Notes under the pieces: model-generated
What the model was told of the DNA's origin: nothing
Seen by the model: only the letters and a program-made list of their open reading frames with translations
The model's database searches: none
Origin: Amycolatopsis sp. CA-126428
GTDB taxonomy: Bacteria; Actinomycetota; Actinomycetes; Mycobacteriales; Pseudonocardiaceae
DNA length: 64,000 bases
Assembly (NCBI RefSeq): GCF_002904335.1
Contig: NZ_PPHF01000087.1
Coordinates: 1-64,000, forward strand
Direction: 5' to 3'
Shown here: one piece after another, positions 26,088 to 34,132 of the stretch
Layout: each line of letters begins with the position of its first letter
How positions within the stretch are numbered: position 1 is the first letter of the stretch
Position numbers and translations under genes: made by a program

Positions 26088-26720
26088 ATGGGTCATGATG
26101 GAGTCGTGAGCGCCACGGACAACAGCGAGACTACGGCCCGCCGCCGCGGCCGGCGGCCCGCCGGCCAGGACACCCGGACGGCGCTGATCGAAGCCGCGCG
26201 GTCGGTGTTCGCCGAAAACGGGTACGACGGGGCGACCGTGCGCGCGATCGCCACCCGCGCCGGTGTCGACGCGGCGATGGTCAACCACTGGTTCGGCAGC
26301 AAGGAGGGCCTGTTCGCCCAGGCGGTCCTCGAGCTGCCGTTCGACCCCATGGAGCTGCAGAAGATCCTGCGCCACGGCCCCGACGACGAGCTGGGCGAGC
26401 GGATCGTCCGCACCTTCATCACCCGCTGGGACAGCGCGGGCGGCGGCCAGTTCGTGGCGCTCATCCGCAGCGTCACCGGCCACGAGCAGGCCGGGCACGT
26501 GCTGCGCGACTTCTTCCAGCGGTTCTTCAGCGCGCTGATCACCTCGATGGGCTCGGACGACACCCCGCTGCGCATGAACCTGTGCGCGACCCAGATGGTG
26601 GGCCTGGGCATGGTCCGGTACGTGGCGAAGTTCGAGCCGCTCGCCACCGAGGACGTCGAGGTCCTGGTGCGGGCGATCGCGCCGAACCTGCAGCGCTACC
26701 TGACCGGCGAAATCGGCTGA
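26088..26720 (+). CDS. TetR-family transcriptional regulator
   Basis: Codes for about 210 residues. Helix-turn-helix near residues 22-68 (TRTALIEAARSVFAENGYDG, then ATVRAIATRAGVDAAMVNHWFGSKEGLF), then an all-helical ligand-binding part. Start uncertain: ATG 26088, GTG 26106; a longer frame from 26019 runs over the operator and is rejected. Divergent from trpE with a shared dyad. Its last 25 bases overlap the convergent DUF3592 gene. Confidence 0.88.
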   Translation: MGHDGVVSATDNSETTARRRGRRPAGQDTRTALIEAARSVFAENGYDGATVRAIATRAGVDAAMVNHWFGSKEGLFAQAVLELPFDPMELQKILRHGPDDELGERIVRTFITRWDSAGGGQFVALIRSVTGHEQAGHVLRDFFQRFFSALITSMGSDDTPLRMNLCATQMVGLGMVRYVAKFEPLATEDVEVLVRAIAPNLQRYLTGEIG

Positions 26721-27718
26721 ACCCGCGGCCCGGCCGCGATCACCGGGAAGGGGCGCGGGCCGGGCCGGTCCCGGCCGGGCGGGAAGAGGACGACCAGCTG
26801 CCGTCCCCAGCCGCCGATCCACGCCCGGCGGCGGACCGGGGTGCCGGGGTCGTGCAGCGACGGCGCGCAGCGCAGCACGATGCCGCTGCCGTCGCGGTAG
26901 CGGGCCTCGATGTCCGCCCGGCGCCCGCCGGGCGGCACGGCGGTCACCGTCGCGATCCGCCAGCCGGTGGCCGCGACCGCGCGGGCCCGGCGCCACCAGC
27001 CCAGCGCCGCCGTCGCCGCCACCGGCAGCGCGACGAAGCCGGTCACGAGGAACACGACGCCGAAATCCACCAGGACCGGGTTTCCGTTCGCCTCGGCGGT
27101 GGTGCGGACGTGCGCCGGGTCGGCGGGGTCGTAGACGACGGTCACCGGCTCGCCGACGTGGTACTCGTGCCCGGAGCCGACGGCGATGTCCTCGATCCGG
27201 GACACCTCCGGCGCGGGGTAGCGCACCCGGATCGACGGCGAGCCCCGGGCCGGGTCGAAGACGTCGAGCACCGTGCCTTCCCCGCGGACGCCGGTGACCA
27301 GGAGGTCCGCGGCGGCGCGGTCGGCGGCGATCACCCCGGCGAGGCCGGCCGCGAACAGCGCGGCCCAGGCGGCGGCGATCCCGGTGGCCCGGCGGGCGGT
27401 CCGGCGCAGGCGCGCGGCCTGCGCGCCGAGGTCGACCCGGCCCTCGCCGTGGGTGCCGTCCCGCGCGGGCAGCCAGGCGCCGAAGTCCGGCACCGCGGCG
27501 AGCAGCCGGCGGTCCGGGGCGTGCAGGCGGTGGAGGCCGAACCCGGCCAGGGCCAGGGAGCCGGTCAGGATGCCGGCCTCGCCGAGGAGTTCGCCGTCCG
27601 CGAAGTCGTAGTCCGGGGTCAGCAGCGAGTACGCCGTGCCCGCGCCGAAGAACAGGAAGACGAGCACCGCGGCCACCGTGACGACGCACCACCCGGTCCG
27701 CCGCCGCTCGCCGGTCAC
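26696..27718 (-). CDS. DUF3592-like membrane protein, copy A
   Basis: Codes for 340 residues. Paralogue of the gene just upstream (27715-28734), with the same layout: two N-terminal membrane helices, WLP-containing linker, two more helices flanking a beta-rich domain (GEGTVLDVFDP..., VRYPAPE, GEPVTVVYDPADPAHVRTT), and a C-terminal domain after TGWRIATV. DUF3592-type beta domains are found outside membranes of many bacteria and have no assigned function. GTG overlaps the upstream stop by 4 bases, so the two copies are coupled. Confidence 0.72.
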   Translation of the reverse strand: MTGERRRTGWCVVTVAAVLVFLFFGAGTAYSLLTPDYDFADGELLGEAGILTGSLALAGFGLHRLHAPDRRLLAAVPDFGAWLPARDGTHGEGRVDLGAQAARLRRTARRATGIAAAWAALFAAGLAGVIAADRAAADLLVTGVRGEGTVLDVFDPARGSPSIRVRYPAPEVSRIEDIAVGSGHEYHVGEPVTVVYDPADPAHVRTTAEANGNPVLVDFGVVFLVTGFVALPVAATAALGWWRRARAVAATGWRIATVTAVPPGGRRADIEARYRDGSGIVLRCAPSLHDPGTPVRRRAWIGGWGRQLVVLFPPGRDRPGPRPFPVIAAGPRVQPISPVR

Positions 27719-28734
27719 CGGCGGCCCCCGCCCTCGGTGCGCAGGTTCACCGCGTAAGCGGGCACGGCGTACGGACCGGGGCGGCTCGGGCCGTTCGGGA
27801 AGAGGACGACCATGTGCCGTCCCCAGCCGCCCACCCACGCGAGCCGGTCGGTGAAGTCCGCCAGCGCGTTGGCCCCGTGCGTCGACGACATCGCCTTCAG
27901 CACGAGGCCGGTGCCCTCGCGGTAGCGGACGTGGATCTCCGGCGGTGGCCGCTTCAGCGAGCGGCTGCTGCGGGCGAAGACGCGCACGATGTCGACCGTC
28001 GCGTTCCGCCACCCGGTGACCGCGACCGCGCGGGCCCGGCCCCACCAGCCCACCGCGGCCCAGACGGCGAACAGCGTGCCGAGCGAGCCGGCGACGAGCA
28101 GGACGTAGCCGAGGTTGACGAGGAACCCGCTCTTGTTCTCCTCTTTCGTGGTCCGCACGCGGTCCGGATCGGCCGGGTCGAACACCACGGTGACCCGCTC
28201 GCCGGCGAGGTAGGAGTCCTTCGAGTCGCGGACGATCTCCGCGAGCCGCGAGCCGTAGCGCACCTCGAACGTCATCCCGCCGTCCCGGCTGTAGGTCCGT
28301 ACGGAAACCACCTCGCCGGTGGTCCGGGCGCCGGTCGCGAGGAGGTCGTCGGCGGCCTTGCCGAGCAGGACCAGATCCGCGGCCCCGGCGCCGGCCAGTG
28401 CCACCCACGCGAGGACGAACGCCGCCGCCCGAAGCGCCACCCGGCGCAGCCGCCCGGTTTCGGCGGCGAAGTCGATCCGGCGGTCGTGGTCGTGGCCGGT
28501 CGGCGGCGGCAGCCAGCCCCCGAACCCGGTTTCCCGCGCGGCGGCGCGGTTCCGGGCCGACACCCGCAGGCGCCAGACCGCGCAGCCGGCCCCCACCGCG
28601 AGCAGGACGGCGACCTCGGCAACCACTCCGAATTCCGCCACGCCGTCCGGGGAAAAGGCGAAGACGGTCACCACGGCCACCGGGAGGGCGAACCACACCC
28701 ACCGCCGCTTGACGAAACCGCCGAAGGGGTCCAT
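27715..28734 (-). CDS. DUF3592-like membrane protein, copy B
   Basis: Codes for 339 residues. Helices near residues 10-30, 37-55, 100-120 and 205-228; the segment between the third and fourth has ARTTGEVVSVRTYSRDGG and GERVTVVFDPADPDRVRTT, matching copy A. The C-terminal part (TGWRNATVDIV ... GGWGRHMVVLFPNGPSRPGP) is again shared with copy A and with the short copy at 29949. Tandem duplication is the simplest origin. No enzyme motif seen. First gene of a two-gene operon. Confidence 0.72.
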   Translation of the reverse strand: MDPFGGFVKRRWVWFALPVAVVTVFAFSPDGVAEFGVVAEVAVLLAVGAGCAVWRLRVSARNRAAARETGFGGWLPPPTGHDHDRRIDFAAETGRLRRVALRAAAFVLAWVALAGAGAADLVLLGKAADDLLATGARTTGEVVSVRTYSRDGGMTFEVRYGSRLAEIVRDSKDSYLAGERVTVVFDPADPDRVRTTKEENKSGFLVNLGYVLLVAGSLGTLFAVWAAVGWWGRARAVAVTGWRNATVDIVRVFARSSRSLKRPPPEIHVRYREGTGLVLKAMSSTHGANALADFTDRLAWVGGWGRHMVVLFPNGPSRPGPYAVPAYAVNLRTEGGGRR

Positions 28735-28915
28735 CAGCCGAGCTTAGAAGCCTTGAGCAGCGCCGATGCTGCGAGAAACGGCACAGGGCGGCGAGGCAAC
28801 CGGACGGCCGCGCCGAGCGTGCAAGGGAGCAGGCCCCACGGCCACCGGTCGTCACCCGAATGCCGGAAGGAGTGCCGATTCCTCGCATTTCGTGGACACC
28901 ATTCGCACATTCGGG

Positions 28916-28937
28916 GAATCGACGGGATTCGTATTAT
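28916..28937 (+). promoter_or_regulatory. leaderless promoter and dyad of the XRE-DUF5753 gene
   Basis: TATTAT (28932-28937) ends 6 bases before the ATG at 28944, with no ribosome site between, so the transcript is probably leaderless. GAATC (28916) and GATTC (28926-28930) form a short inverted repeat just upstream of the -10, a possible self-operator. Confidence 0.5.
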
Positions 28938-28943
28938 CGGCTC

Positions 28944-29777
28944 ATGAAGCCAACGTCTTCGGGGCCCGCCGCGAGAACTCTCGCCGCTTCACTGCGCGAA
29001 GAACGCGAAGCACGCAAAGTCGGTCTACGCGTTCTCGCCGACGAGCTGGGAATCCTCCCTCAGCTGTTGTCGGCGTGGGAGAAGGGGCATCGCCTGCCGA
29101 GTGTGGAGGACGTGTCGGCGATCCTCGCCCTGCTGGGCATCCACGGGGAGCAACGCGACCGGATCCGGACGCTCGCCCGGCACGCCCGCAAGCCCAATTG
29201 GCTGGCGTCGAGCAACGCGGACATCTCCCATGCCCTCACGGCGCTCCTGGCCTTCGAGAGCACCGCAACCAAGATCACCGCCTGGTCGCCCTTGCTCATG
29301 CCTGGACTGCTGCAGACCCCGGACTACATCCGGTCGATCATGGAGGCTTCTTCGGTTCCGGTCGAGGAAGCCGACAAGCGCCTGCGCATCCGGCTCAAGC
29401 GGCAGGCGGTGCTCACGCGGCGGGACCCGGTCGCGCTCCGCGCCCTGATCGGCGAATGGGCGATCCGGGAGACCGTCGGCACCGCGGAGGTCATGTCCGA
29501 CCAAATCGATCATCTGCTCGAAATATCACGGCGGGCGAACGTTTCCGTGCGGGTGGTGCCCGCCGGAATCGGCTACCACACCGGCCTGCTGGGACCGTTT
29601 GAGATCTACGAGTTCCCCGGCACGCCCCCGATCACTTTCGTCGAGCACGCCCATTCGAGCGCGTTCCTGCACGAAAAAACGCAAACCGTCGCCCACCAGC
29701 GGGTGGTTAAGATGCTTGGCGAGCAAGCGTTGAGCGAAGCCGCCTCCCGGGAGCTGCTCGAGGAGGCAGCACACTAG
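28944..29777 (+). CDS. XRE-type helix-turn-helix regulator with DUF5753 domain
   Basis: Codes for 277 residues. The HTH (about 12-70: RTLAASLREEREARKVGLRV, then LADELGILPQLLSAWEKGHR) is followed by a DUF5753 domain (about 95-270: LLMPGLLQTPDYIRSIM, VRVVPAGIGYHTGLLGPFEIYEF). This is the actinobacterial family that comes paired with a small DUF397 protein, here 13 bases downstream; some pairs in Streptomyces affect development and antibiotic production. The ATG is set by the leaderless promoter. Flanked by DUF3592-like genes, which are candidate targets. Confidence 0.9.
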   Translation: MKPTSSGPAARTLAASLREEREARKVGLRVLADELGILPQLLSAWEKGHRLPSVEDVSAILALLGIHGEQRDRIRTLARHARKPNWLASSNADISHALTALLAFESTATKITAWSPLLMPGLLQTPDYIRSIMEASSVPVEEADKRLRIRLKRQAVLTRRDPVALRALIGEWAIRETVGTAEVMSDQIDHLLEISRRANVSVRVVPAGIGYHTGLLGPFEIYEFPGTPPITFVEHAHSSAFLHEKTQTVAHQRVVKMLGEQALSEAASRELLEEAAH

Positions 29778-29790
29778 CGGAGGCGACCAC

Positions 29791-29973
29791 ATGGCCGTTT
29801 GGCGGAAGTCCTCGTACAGCGGGGAAAACTACAGCTGCGTCGAGGTGGCGCTCGGGCCGGTCGTGGGCGTGCGGGACACGAAGGCCCGCCGGGCCGGTCA
29901 GCTGACCGTCTCCGCCCGGGCGTGGCGTTCCGTGCTCGACCGGCTGGCTCAGGATTCCGGCAGCCACCGGTAG
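29791..29973 (+). CDS. DUF397-domain protein
   Basis: Codes for 60 residues: WRKSSYSGENYSCVEVAL, VVGVRDTK and AWRSVLDRL are the DUF397 hallmarks. Such proteins partner the XRE-DUF5753 regulator encoded just upstream and may act as its antagonist, in the manner of an antitoxin or anti-regulator (known only for a few cases). A GGAGG-type site lies 8 bases before the ATG. The 3' end overlaps the convergent short DUF3592-like gene by 25 bases. Confidence 0.9.
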   Translation: MAVWRKSSYSGENYSCVEVALGPVVGVRDTKARRAGQLTVSARAWRSVLDRLAQDSGSHR

Positions 29974-30383
29974 GTCTCGGCGCGGGCCCCGAACAGCACC
30001 GGCTTCTCGCGCAGGGGCGGCTTGGGCGGGATGAGCACCGTCAGCCCGGCGGGCCCGTCCCCGGCCACGAGCGCGGGCACGTCCCGCAGCTCGGAAAGGG
30101 CCCGCACCGCGGCGTTGGTCTCCCCCGGCCGGAGGTCGATGCGGCTTCCGTCCGAAATCCGCACCGCCATGGTGCCCCGCATGCTCATCGTGGCCCCCAT
30201 TCCGGTGAGGGTGATCGTCGCGGTGCGCCAGCCCGTCCGGCGGGCGGCGACCGTCCGCCGGTGACCCGCGAAACTCCAGCATCCGGGGACCCCGGTGAGG
30301 ACCGCGGCGCCCACCGCGGGCACCACGAGACCGGCGAACAAGCAGGCCGCGGCGATCAGCACGCCCGCGACCGTGGCGAACAC
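29949..30383 (-). CDS. short DUF3592-like membrane protein, copy C (N-terminally and internally reduced)
   Basis: Codes for at least 144 residues from a GTG at 30383 that lacks a good ribosome site. Likeness to copies A and B starts earlier, at the frame around 30470 (GDWLPPPERTEPDWAAWGS matches their GGWLPPP linker), but that stretch has only CTG as a possible start. After one or two helices it jumps to the shared C-terminal part (TGWRTATITLTG ... AVRISDGSRIDLRPG ... GDGPAGLTVLIP), lacking the middle beta domain. It may be a remnant or a working miniature. It follows a DUF1304 gene at the end of the hisF operon. Confidence 0.55.
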   Translation of the reverse strand: MFATVAGVLIAAACLFAGLVVPAVGAAVLTGVPGCWSFAGHRRTVAARRTGWRTATITLTGMGATMSMRGTMAVRISDGSRIDLRPGETNAAVRALSELRDVPALVAGDGPAGLTVLIPPKPPLREKPVLFGARAETYRWLPES

Positions 30384-30483
30384 CCAGCGCGCGAACCTCG
30401 CCTGCAGCGTCGCCGAACCCCAGGCCGCCCAGTCCGGCTCGGTGCGCTCCGGCGGCGGCAGCCAGTCCCCGGCCAGGGGGTGC

Positions 30484-30846
30484 CTACCGCGCGAGCAGCA
30501 GGGCGATGAGCGCCAGCGCGCCCGGGACCACCTGCACGAACAGGATCCGCTTGCTGGCCGTCGCCGCCCCGTAGAGGCCCGCGATGATCACGCAGACGAT
30601 GCCGTACAGCTTGAGCTGGAACCCGGTCGGGTCGCTCGCGATGAGGCCCCACACCAGCGCGAGCGCCAGGAAGCCGTTGTACAGGCCCTGGTTCGCGGCG
30701 AGCGTCTTGCTCTCCTCCGCGAACTCCTTCGTCGTGCCGAAGCCGGCGCGGGCGCGCGGCGACGTCCAGAGGAACATCTCCAGGACGACGATGTAGAGGT
30801 GGATCAGGGCGACGAGCCCGACCAGGATGTCGGCGACGATGGTCAC
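30484..30846 (-). CDS. DUF1304 small membrane protein
   Basis: Codes for 120 residues with four hydrophobic segments (about 4-24, 52-70, 78-95, 100-118). The start MTIVADILVGLVALIHLYIV, FLWTSPRARAGFG and NQGLYNGFLA are typical of DUF1304. Function unknown. GTG overlaps the hisI stop by 4 bases, so it is read as part of the his transcript, though no histidine role is known. Confidence 0.85.
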   Translation of the reverse strand: MTIVADILVGLVALIHLYIVVLEMFLWTSPRARAGFGTTKEFAEESKTLAANQGLYNGFLALALVWGLIASDPTGFQLKLYGIVCVIIAGLYGAATASKRILFVQVVPGALALIALLLAR

Positions 30847-31205
30847 GCGAGCTCTTTCTCATCGGCCAGGAGGAGGCGTTCCTCGGTGTCGAAGCAGGTG
30901 TGCGTGCCGGTGTGACAGGCCGGGCCGGTCTGGTCGACGCGCAGCAGGACCGTATCGCCGTCGCAGTCGATCCGCACTTCGCGAACGTGCTGGTAGTGGC
31001 CGGACGTCTCGCCCTTGACCCACAGCTTCCGCCGGCTGCGCGACCAGTACGTGCCGCGGCGGGTGGCGAGGGTGGCGGCGAGGGCGTCGTCGTTCATCCA
31101 GGCCATCATCAGCACGTCCGAAGTGGCGTGCTCGACGACGACCGCGGCGATCAGCCCGTCGGCGTTGCGCTTGAGGCGCGCCGAGACGGCCGCGTCGAGG
31201 GTCAT
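30843..31205 (-). CDS. hisI: phosphoribosyl-AMP cyclohydrolase
   Basis: Codes for 120 residues; single-domain enzyme without a HisE part. Opens the purine ring of phosphoribosyl-AMP, third step of histidine synthesis. MMAWMNDDAL, YWSRSRRKLWVKGETSGH, DCDGDT (metal Asp) and CHTGTHTCF (metal Cys) are the family signatures. ATG overlaps the stop of the small membrane protein gene by 4 bases (ATGA). Confidence 0.97.
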   Translation of the reverse strand: MTLDAAVSARLKRNADGLIAAVVVEHATSDVLMMAWMNDDALAATLATRRGTYWSRSRRKLWVKGETSGHYQHVREVRIDCDGDTVLLRVDQTGPACHTGTHTCFDTEERLLLADEKELA

Positions 31206-31579
31206 GCGTTGGCTCCCAGGATGTGCCGCTTGAGCGGCATCGAGTTGAGCAGGACGAACGCGTAGCCGTAGCCCGCGAACGAAAGGCCGGAGAACAGCTT
31301 GTTGAACCACAGCTCGGCACCGAGCAGCAGGAAGGCGTGCAGCAGCGCGAACACCACCGCCACGACCAGGCCGCCGATGCGTGCGCTGCCGTGTTTGAGG
31401 ACGAGCCCGGTGGTGACGACGCCGCCGAGGATCAGGGCGAGCGCGGGCATCCGGTAGATGGCCAGGCTCGACCCGGCACTGATGACCGGGATCAGGTCGA
31501 GCAGCGCCCACGCGACCGGCAGCCCGATCAGCAGGGCGGCGGTGACCTTCACCTCGGCGGGTGCCTGCCAGGCCTTCAC
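31202..31579 (-). CDS. small four-helix membrane protein between hisF and hisI
   Basis: Codes for 125 residues. Four hydrophobic segments (about 11-32, 42-60, 67-90, 98-115). The frame is open far upstream inside hisF, but the GTG at 31579 overlaps the hisF stop by 4 bases and begins a plausible membrane protein (MKAWQAPAEVKVTAALLIG). No family recognised. Locked between two his genes by 4-base overlaps on both sides, so it is translated with them. Confidence 0.75.
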   Translation of the reverse strand: MKAWQAPAEVKVTAALLIGLPVAWALLDLIPVISAGSSLAIYRMPALALILGGVVTTGLVLKHGSARIGGLVVAVVFALLHAFLLLGAELWFNKLFSGLSFAGYGYAFVLLNSMPLKRHILGANA

Positions 31580-32349
31580 CGGACCTCGACCCCGCCTTCG
31601 CGCAGGGCGTCCTTGACGTCCCCGATCTTCAGCTGTCCGAAGTGGAACACGCTGGCGGCGAGCACGGCGTCGGCCCCGGTCCGCACGGCGGGCAGGAAGT
31701 GCTCGACGGCCCCGGCGCCGCCGCTGGCGATCACCGGGACGCGCACGGCCTTGCGCACGAGTTCGATCAGCTCCAGGTCGAAGCCGTTCTTGGTGCCGTC
31801 GGCGTCCATGGAGTTCAGCAGGATCTCCCCGACGCCGAGTTCCTCGCCGCGGGCGGCCCACTCGACGGCGTCGATCCCGGTCCCGCGGCGGCCGCCGTGG
31901 GTGGTCACCTCGAAGCCGGAGGCCGTCGGCTCGGCGCCCTCGGGCACGCGCCGGGCGTCGACGGACAGCACGATGCACTGGGCGCCGAACCGCCTCGACG
32001 CCTCGCTGAGGAACTCGGGCCGGGCGATCGCGGCGGTGTTGATGCTGACCTTGTCGGCACCGGTCCGCAGCAGCCGGTTGACGTCGTCGTTGCTGCGCAC
32101 CCCGCCCCCGACGGTGAGCGGGATGAAGACCTGCTCGGCGGTCCGGCGGACGACGTCGTAGGTGGTTTCGCGGTCGCCGGAGGAGGCCGTGACGTCGAGG
32201 AAAGTGAGCTCGTCGGCGCCTTCGGCGTCGTAGCGCCGGGCCAGCTCGACAGGGTCACCGGCGTCACGGAGGCCGGCGAAGTTGACCCCCTTCACCACCC
32301 GGCCCGCGTCGACGTCGAGACAGGGGATCACCCGCACCGCGACAGACAT
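31576..32349 (-). CDS. hisF: imidazole glycerol phosphate synthase, cyclase subunit
   Basis: Codes for 257 residues. With HisH it turns PRFAR and ammonia into imidazole glycerol phosphate and AICAR. RVIPCLDVDAGRVVKG at the start holds the catalytic Asp, LTVGGGVRS and DKVSINTAA bind phosphate, and LLNSMDADGTKNGFD holds the second catalytic Asp. HisH is 6 kb to the right. First gene of a hisF-membrane-hisI-DUF1304 unit. Confidence 0.97.
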   Translation of the reverse strand: MSVAVRVIPCLDVDAGRVVKGVNFAGLRDAGDPVELARRYDAEGADELTFLDVTASSGDRETTYDVVRRTAEQVFIPLTVGGGVRSNDDVNRLLRTGADKVSINTAAIARPEFLSEASRRFGAQCIVLSVDARRVPEGAEPTASGFEVTTHGGRRGTGIDAVEWAARGEELGVGEILLNSMDADGTKNGFDLELIELVRKAVRVPVIASGGAGAVEHFLPAVRTGADAVLAASVFHFGQLKIGDVKDALREGGVEVR

Positions 32350-32660
32350 GGCCACCAGCGTAGTCAAGGGGCTCCGGACCTCAGTCAATGGCACGGCCGG
32401 CGCGGCGATCCGGCCTCCGCCGTTCACGCTCCGGCCATCCGATTCGTCTGGTTTCCGCGCGTGCGCCGGCCGAACACTGCAGCTGGTCCCGGGCGGGCGG
32501 TTCAACAACGTCGACGTCGTCGGGGACCTGGCCTCCTGGTGGTCCACGACGGCGAGCGCCGCCCGGCTCGAGGACGTCATCCCGCGATGAAAAAACTTCC
32601 GCCCGCCACGCAGCGGCCGGGCCCCCTCACGCGTCCACAGTGGTGACCGAAAGGACGCGT
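32350..32660. other. 311-base intergenic region with a possible gene remnant
   Basis: Upstream region of hisF (minus) and of the ECF sigma gene (plus). A plus frame ending at 32590 reads RTLQLVPGGRFNNVDVVGDL followed by ASWWSTTASAARLEDVIPR, which looks like the tail of a small secreted protein, but no convincing start or signal peptide leads into it. It could be the relic of a deleted gene. No RNA gene or repeat was seen. Confidence 0.3.
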
Positions 32661-33161
32661 GTGACCTTCGAAGAGTTCGTGGCGGAGCGGCTCGACGGGC
32701 TGCTCCGCTACGCCACCGTCCTGACGAACGACCCGCACCTGGCGCAGGACGTCGTCCAGGACGTGCTCCTGCGCGCCCAGCAACGGTGGGACCACATCAC
32801 CGCGCCGCCGACCTACGTGCGGCGGATGATCACCAACGAATACCTGTCGTGGCGGCGGCGGGCGGTGCGGCGGATGGTGTCGAGCAGCCACGACGTCCTC
32901 GACGCGCTCGGCCCGCCCGAACCGGACCCGTCGGCCGCCTACGACGAGCGGGACGCCATGCTCGGCCTGCTCGCCACGCTGCCCCGCAAGCAGCGCGCGG
33001 CCGTCGTGCTGCGCTACTACGAGAACTACTCCGACACCGAGATCGCCGCGTTCCTGCGGTGCGGCACCTCCACCGTGCGCAGCCAGATCTCGCGGGCCCT
33101 CGCCACCCTGCGCCAAGCCTGGTTGAACCACACCGTCGTCACCACCGGAGTCCCCGAATGA
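32661..33161 (+). CDS. ECF sigma factor, SigE/actinobacterial type
   Basis: Codes for 166 residues. Region 2 (LLRYATVLTNDPHLAQDVVQ, residues about 14-33, then RRMITNEYLSWRRR) and region 4 (LATLPRKQRAAVVLRYYENY, residues about 100-119, then SDTEIAAFLRCGTSTVRSQI) are clear. Directs RNA polymerase to a small regulon. GTG has AAAGGA 5 bases upstream; an in-frame GTG at 32643 is an alternative. The stop overlaps the next gene by 4 bases, the usual layout for sigma and anti-sigma. Confidence 0.92.
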   Translation: MTFEEFVAERLDGLLRYATVLTNDPHLAQDVVQDVLLRAQQRWDHITAPPTYVRRMITNEYLSWRRRAVRRMVSSSHDVLDALGPPEPDPSAAYDERDAMLGLLATLPRKQRAAVVLRYYENYSDTEIAAFLRCGTSTVRSQISRALATLRQAWLNHTVVTTGVPE

Positions 33162-34132
33162 CCCGCAGCGAGCACGAAACCGAGACGCTGATCCGGGACA
33201 GCCTGGACCGCCTCGCCGCCCGCGCCCCGGACGCGGCGGCGGTGCACGAGGCGCTCGCGCGCGCCGGGCGGAAGCGGCAGCCGGCGTCCCGGCTGGCCCT
33301 GGTGGCCGCCGCCGTGGTCGTGCTGGTCGTCGGCGCCGTCTCCGGCATGCAGCTGCTGACCCGGCCCGACCTGGCGCCCGCCGCGAGCCGCCCGGTGCTC
33401 GGCTACACCCCGGAGTGGCTGCCGGACGGCTTCACCGAGCAGTACCGCGAAGGCGGGCCCGGGATCACCCCGCAGGTCCGGCGGTGGTTCGACGGCCCGG
33501 CGGCGATCACGCTGCTGGCGTACTCCACCGCCGACCCCGAGTGGTCGCAGACCGCGCTGAAGATCGCGTCGATCAAGGACCAGGTCCTGGTGCACGGCCG
33601 GGTCGCCATGCTCACCGGCTCCAGCGGCACCGCGGAGCTCACCTGGCTGGCCGGCGACCGGCACGTGCTGGTCCTGGAGGTCCTCGGGATCCCGGACGCC
33701 CGCGCGATCGCCCAGCGGGTGGCCGACTCGGTCGCCGCCGAACCGGTCGGCGTCCGCGGCGAGCTGCGGTTCGGTGCCCTGCCGCCGGGGCTGGCCGAAC
33801 GGTCGACCGTGGTGAAGGGCTCCGGTCCCGGCAACGCCGGGACCGAGCTGACCGCGGCCGACCCGGCCCGCCCGGCGGTTCCCCTGCTGCGGGTCATCGC
33901 CGGGCCGAACCCGCCCACTCCGGACAAGGCGGTGTCGGCGACCGTCCGCGGCGGCGAGGGCTTCTTCGTGGCGCCGGCGACCGGGCGGGACGCGATGGTC
34001 TTCGTCCGGCTGCCGTCGGGACGCTGGCTGCGGGTGTCGGGCGCGCGGCCGGAGGCCGAGCTGATCACCGTCGCGAACGGCGTCCAGCTCGATCCGGCAC
34101 CCGACTACCGCTGGCTCGGGACTACCAGTTGA
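33158..34132 (+). CDS. single-pass membrane protein, likely partner or anti-sigma of the ECF factor
   Basis: Codes for 324 residues. The cytosolic N-terminus (about 45 residues, DSLDRLAARAPDAAAVHEAL) is followed by one membrane helix (LALVAAAVVVLVVGAVSG, 45-63) and a large outside domain of about 250 residues rich in beta segments. No zinc-binding HXXXCXXC motif is visible, so it is not a classical ZAS anti-sigma. Coupling to the sigma gene (ATGA) and the topology make an anti-sigma or sensor role likely. The 3' end overlaps the next convergent gene by 11 bases. Confidence 0.7.
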   Translation: MTRSEHETETLIRDSLDRLAARAPDAAAVHEALARAGRKRQPASRLALVAAAVVVLVVGAVSGMQLLTRPDLAPAASRPVLGYTPEWLPDGFTEQYREGGPGITPQVRRWFDGPAAITLLAYSTADPEWSQTALKIASIKDQVLVHGRVAMLTGSSGTAELTWLAGDRHVLVLEVLGIPDARAIAQRVADSVAAEPVGVRGELRFGALPPGLAERSTVVKGSGPGNAGTELTAADPARPAVPLLRVIAGPNPPTPDKAVSATVRGGEGFFVAPATGRDAMVFVRLPSGRWLRVSGARPEAELITVANGVQLDPAPDYRWLGTTS

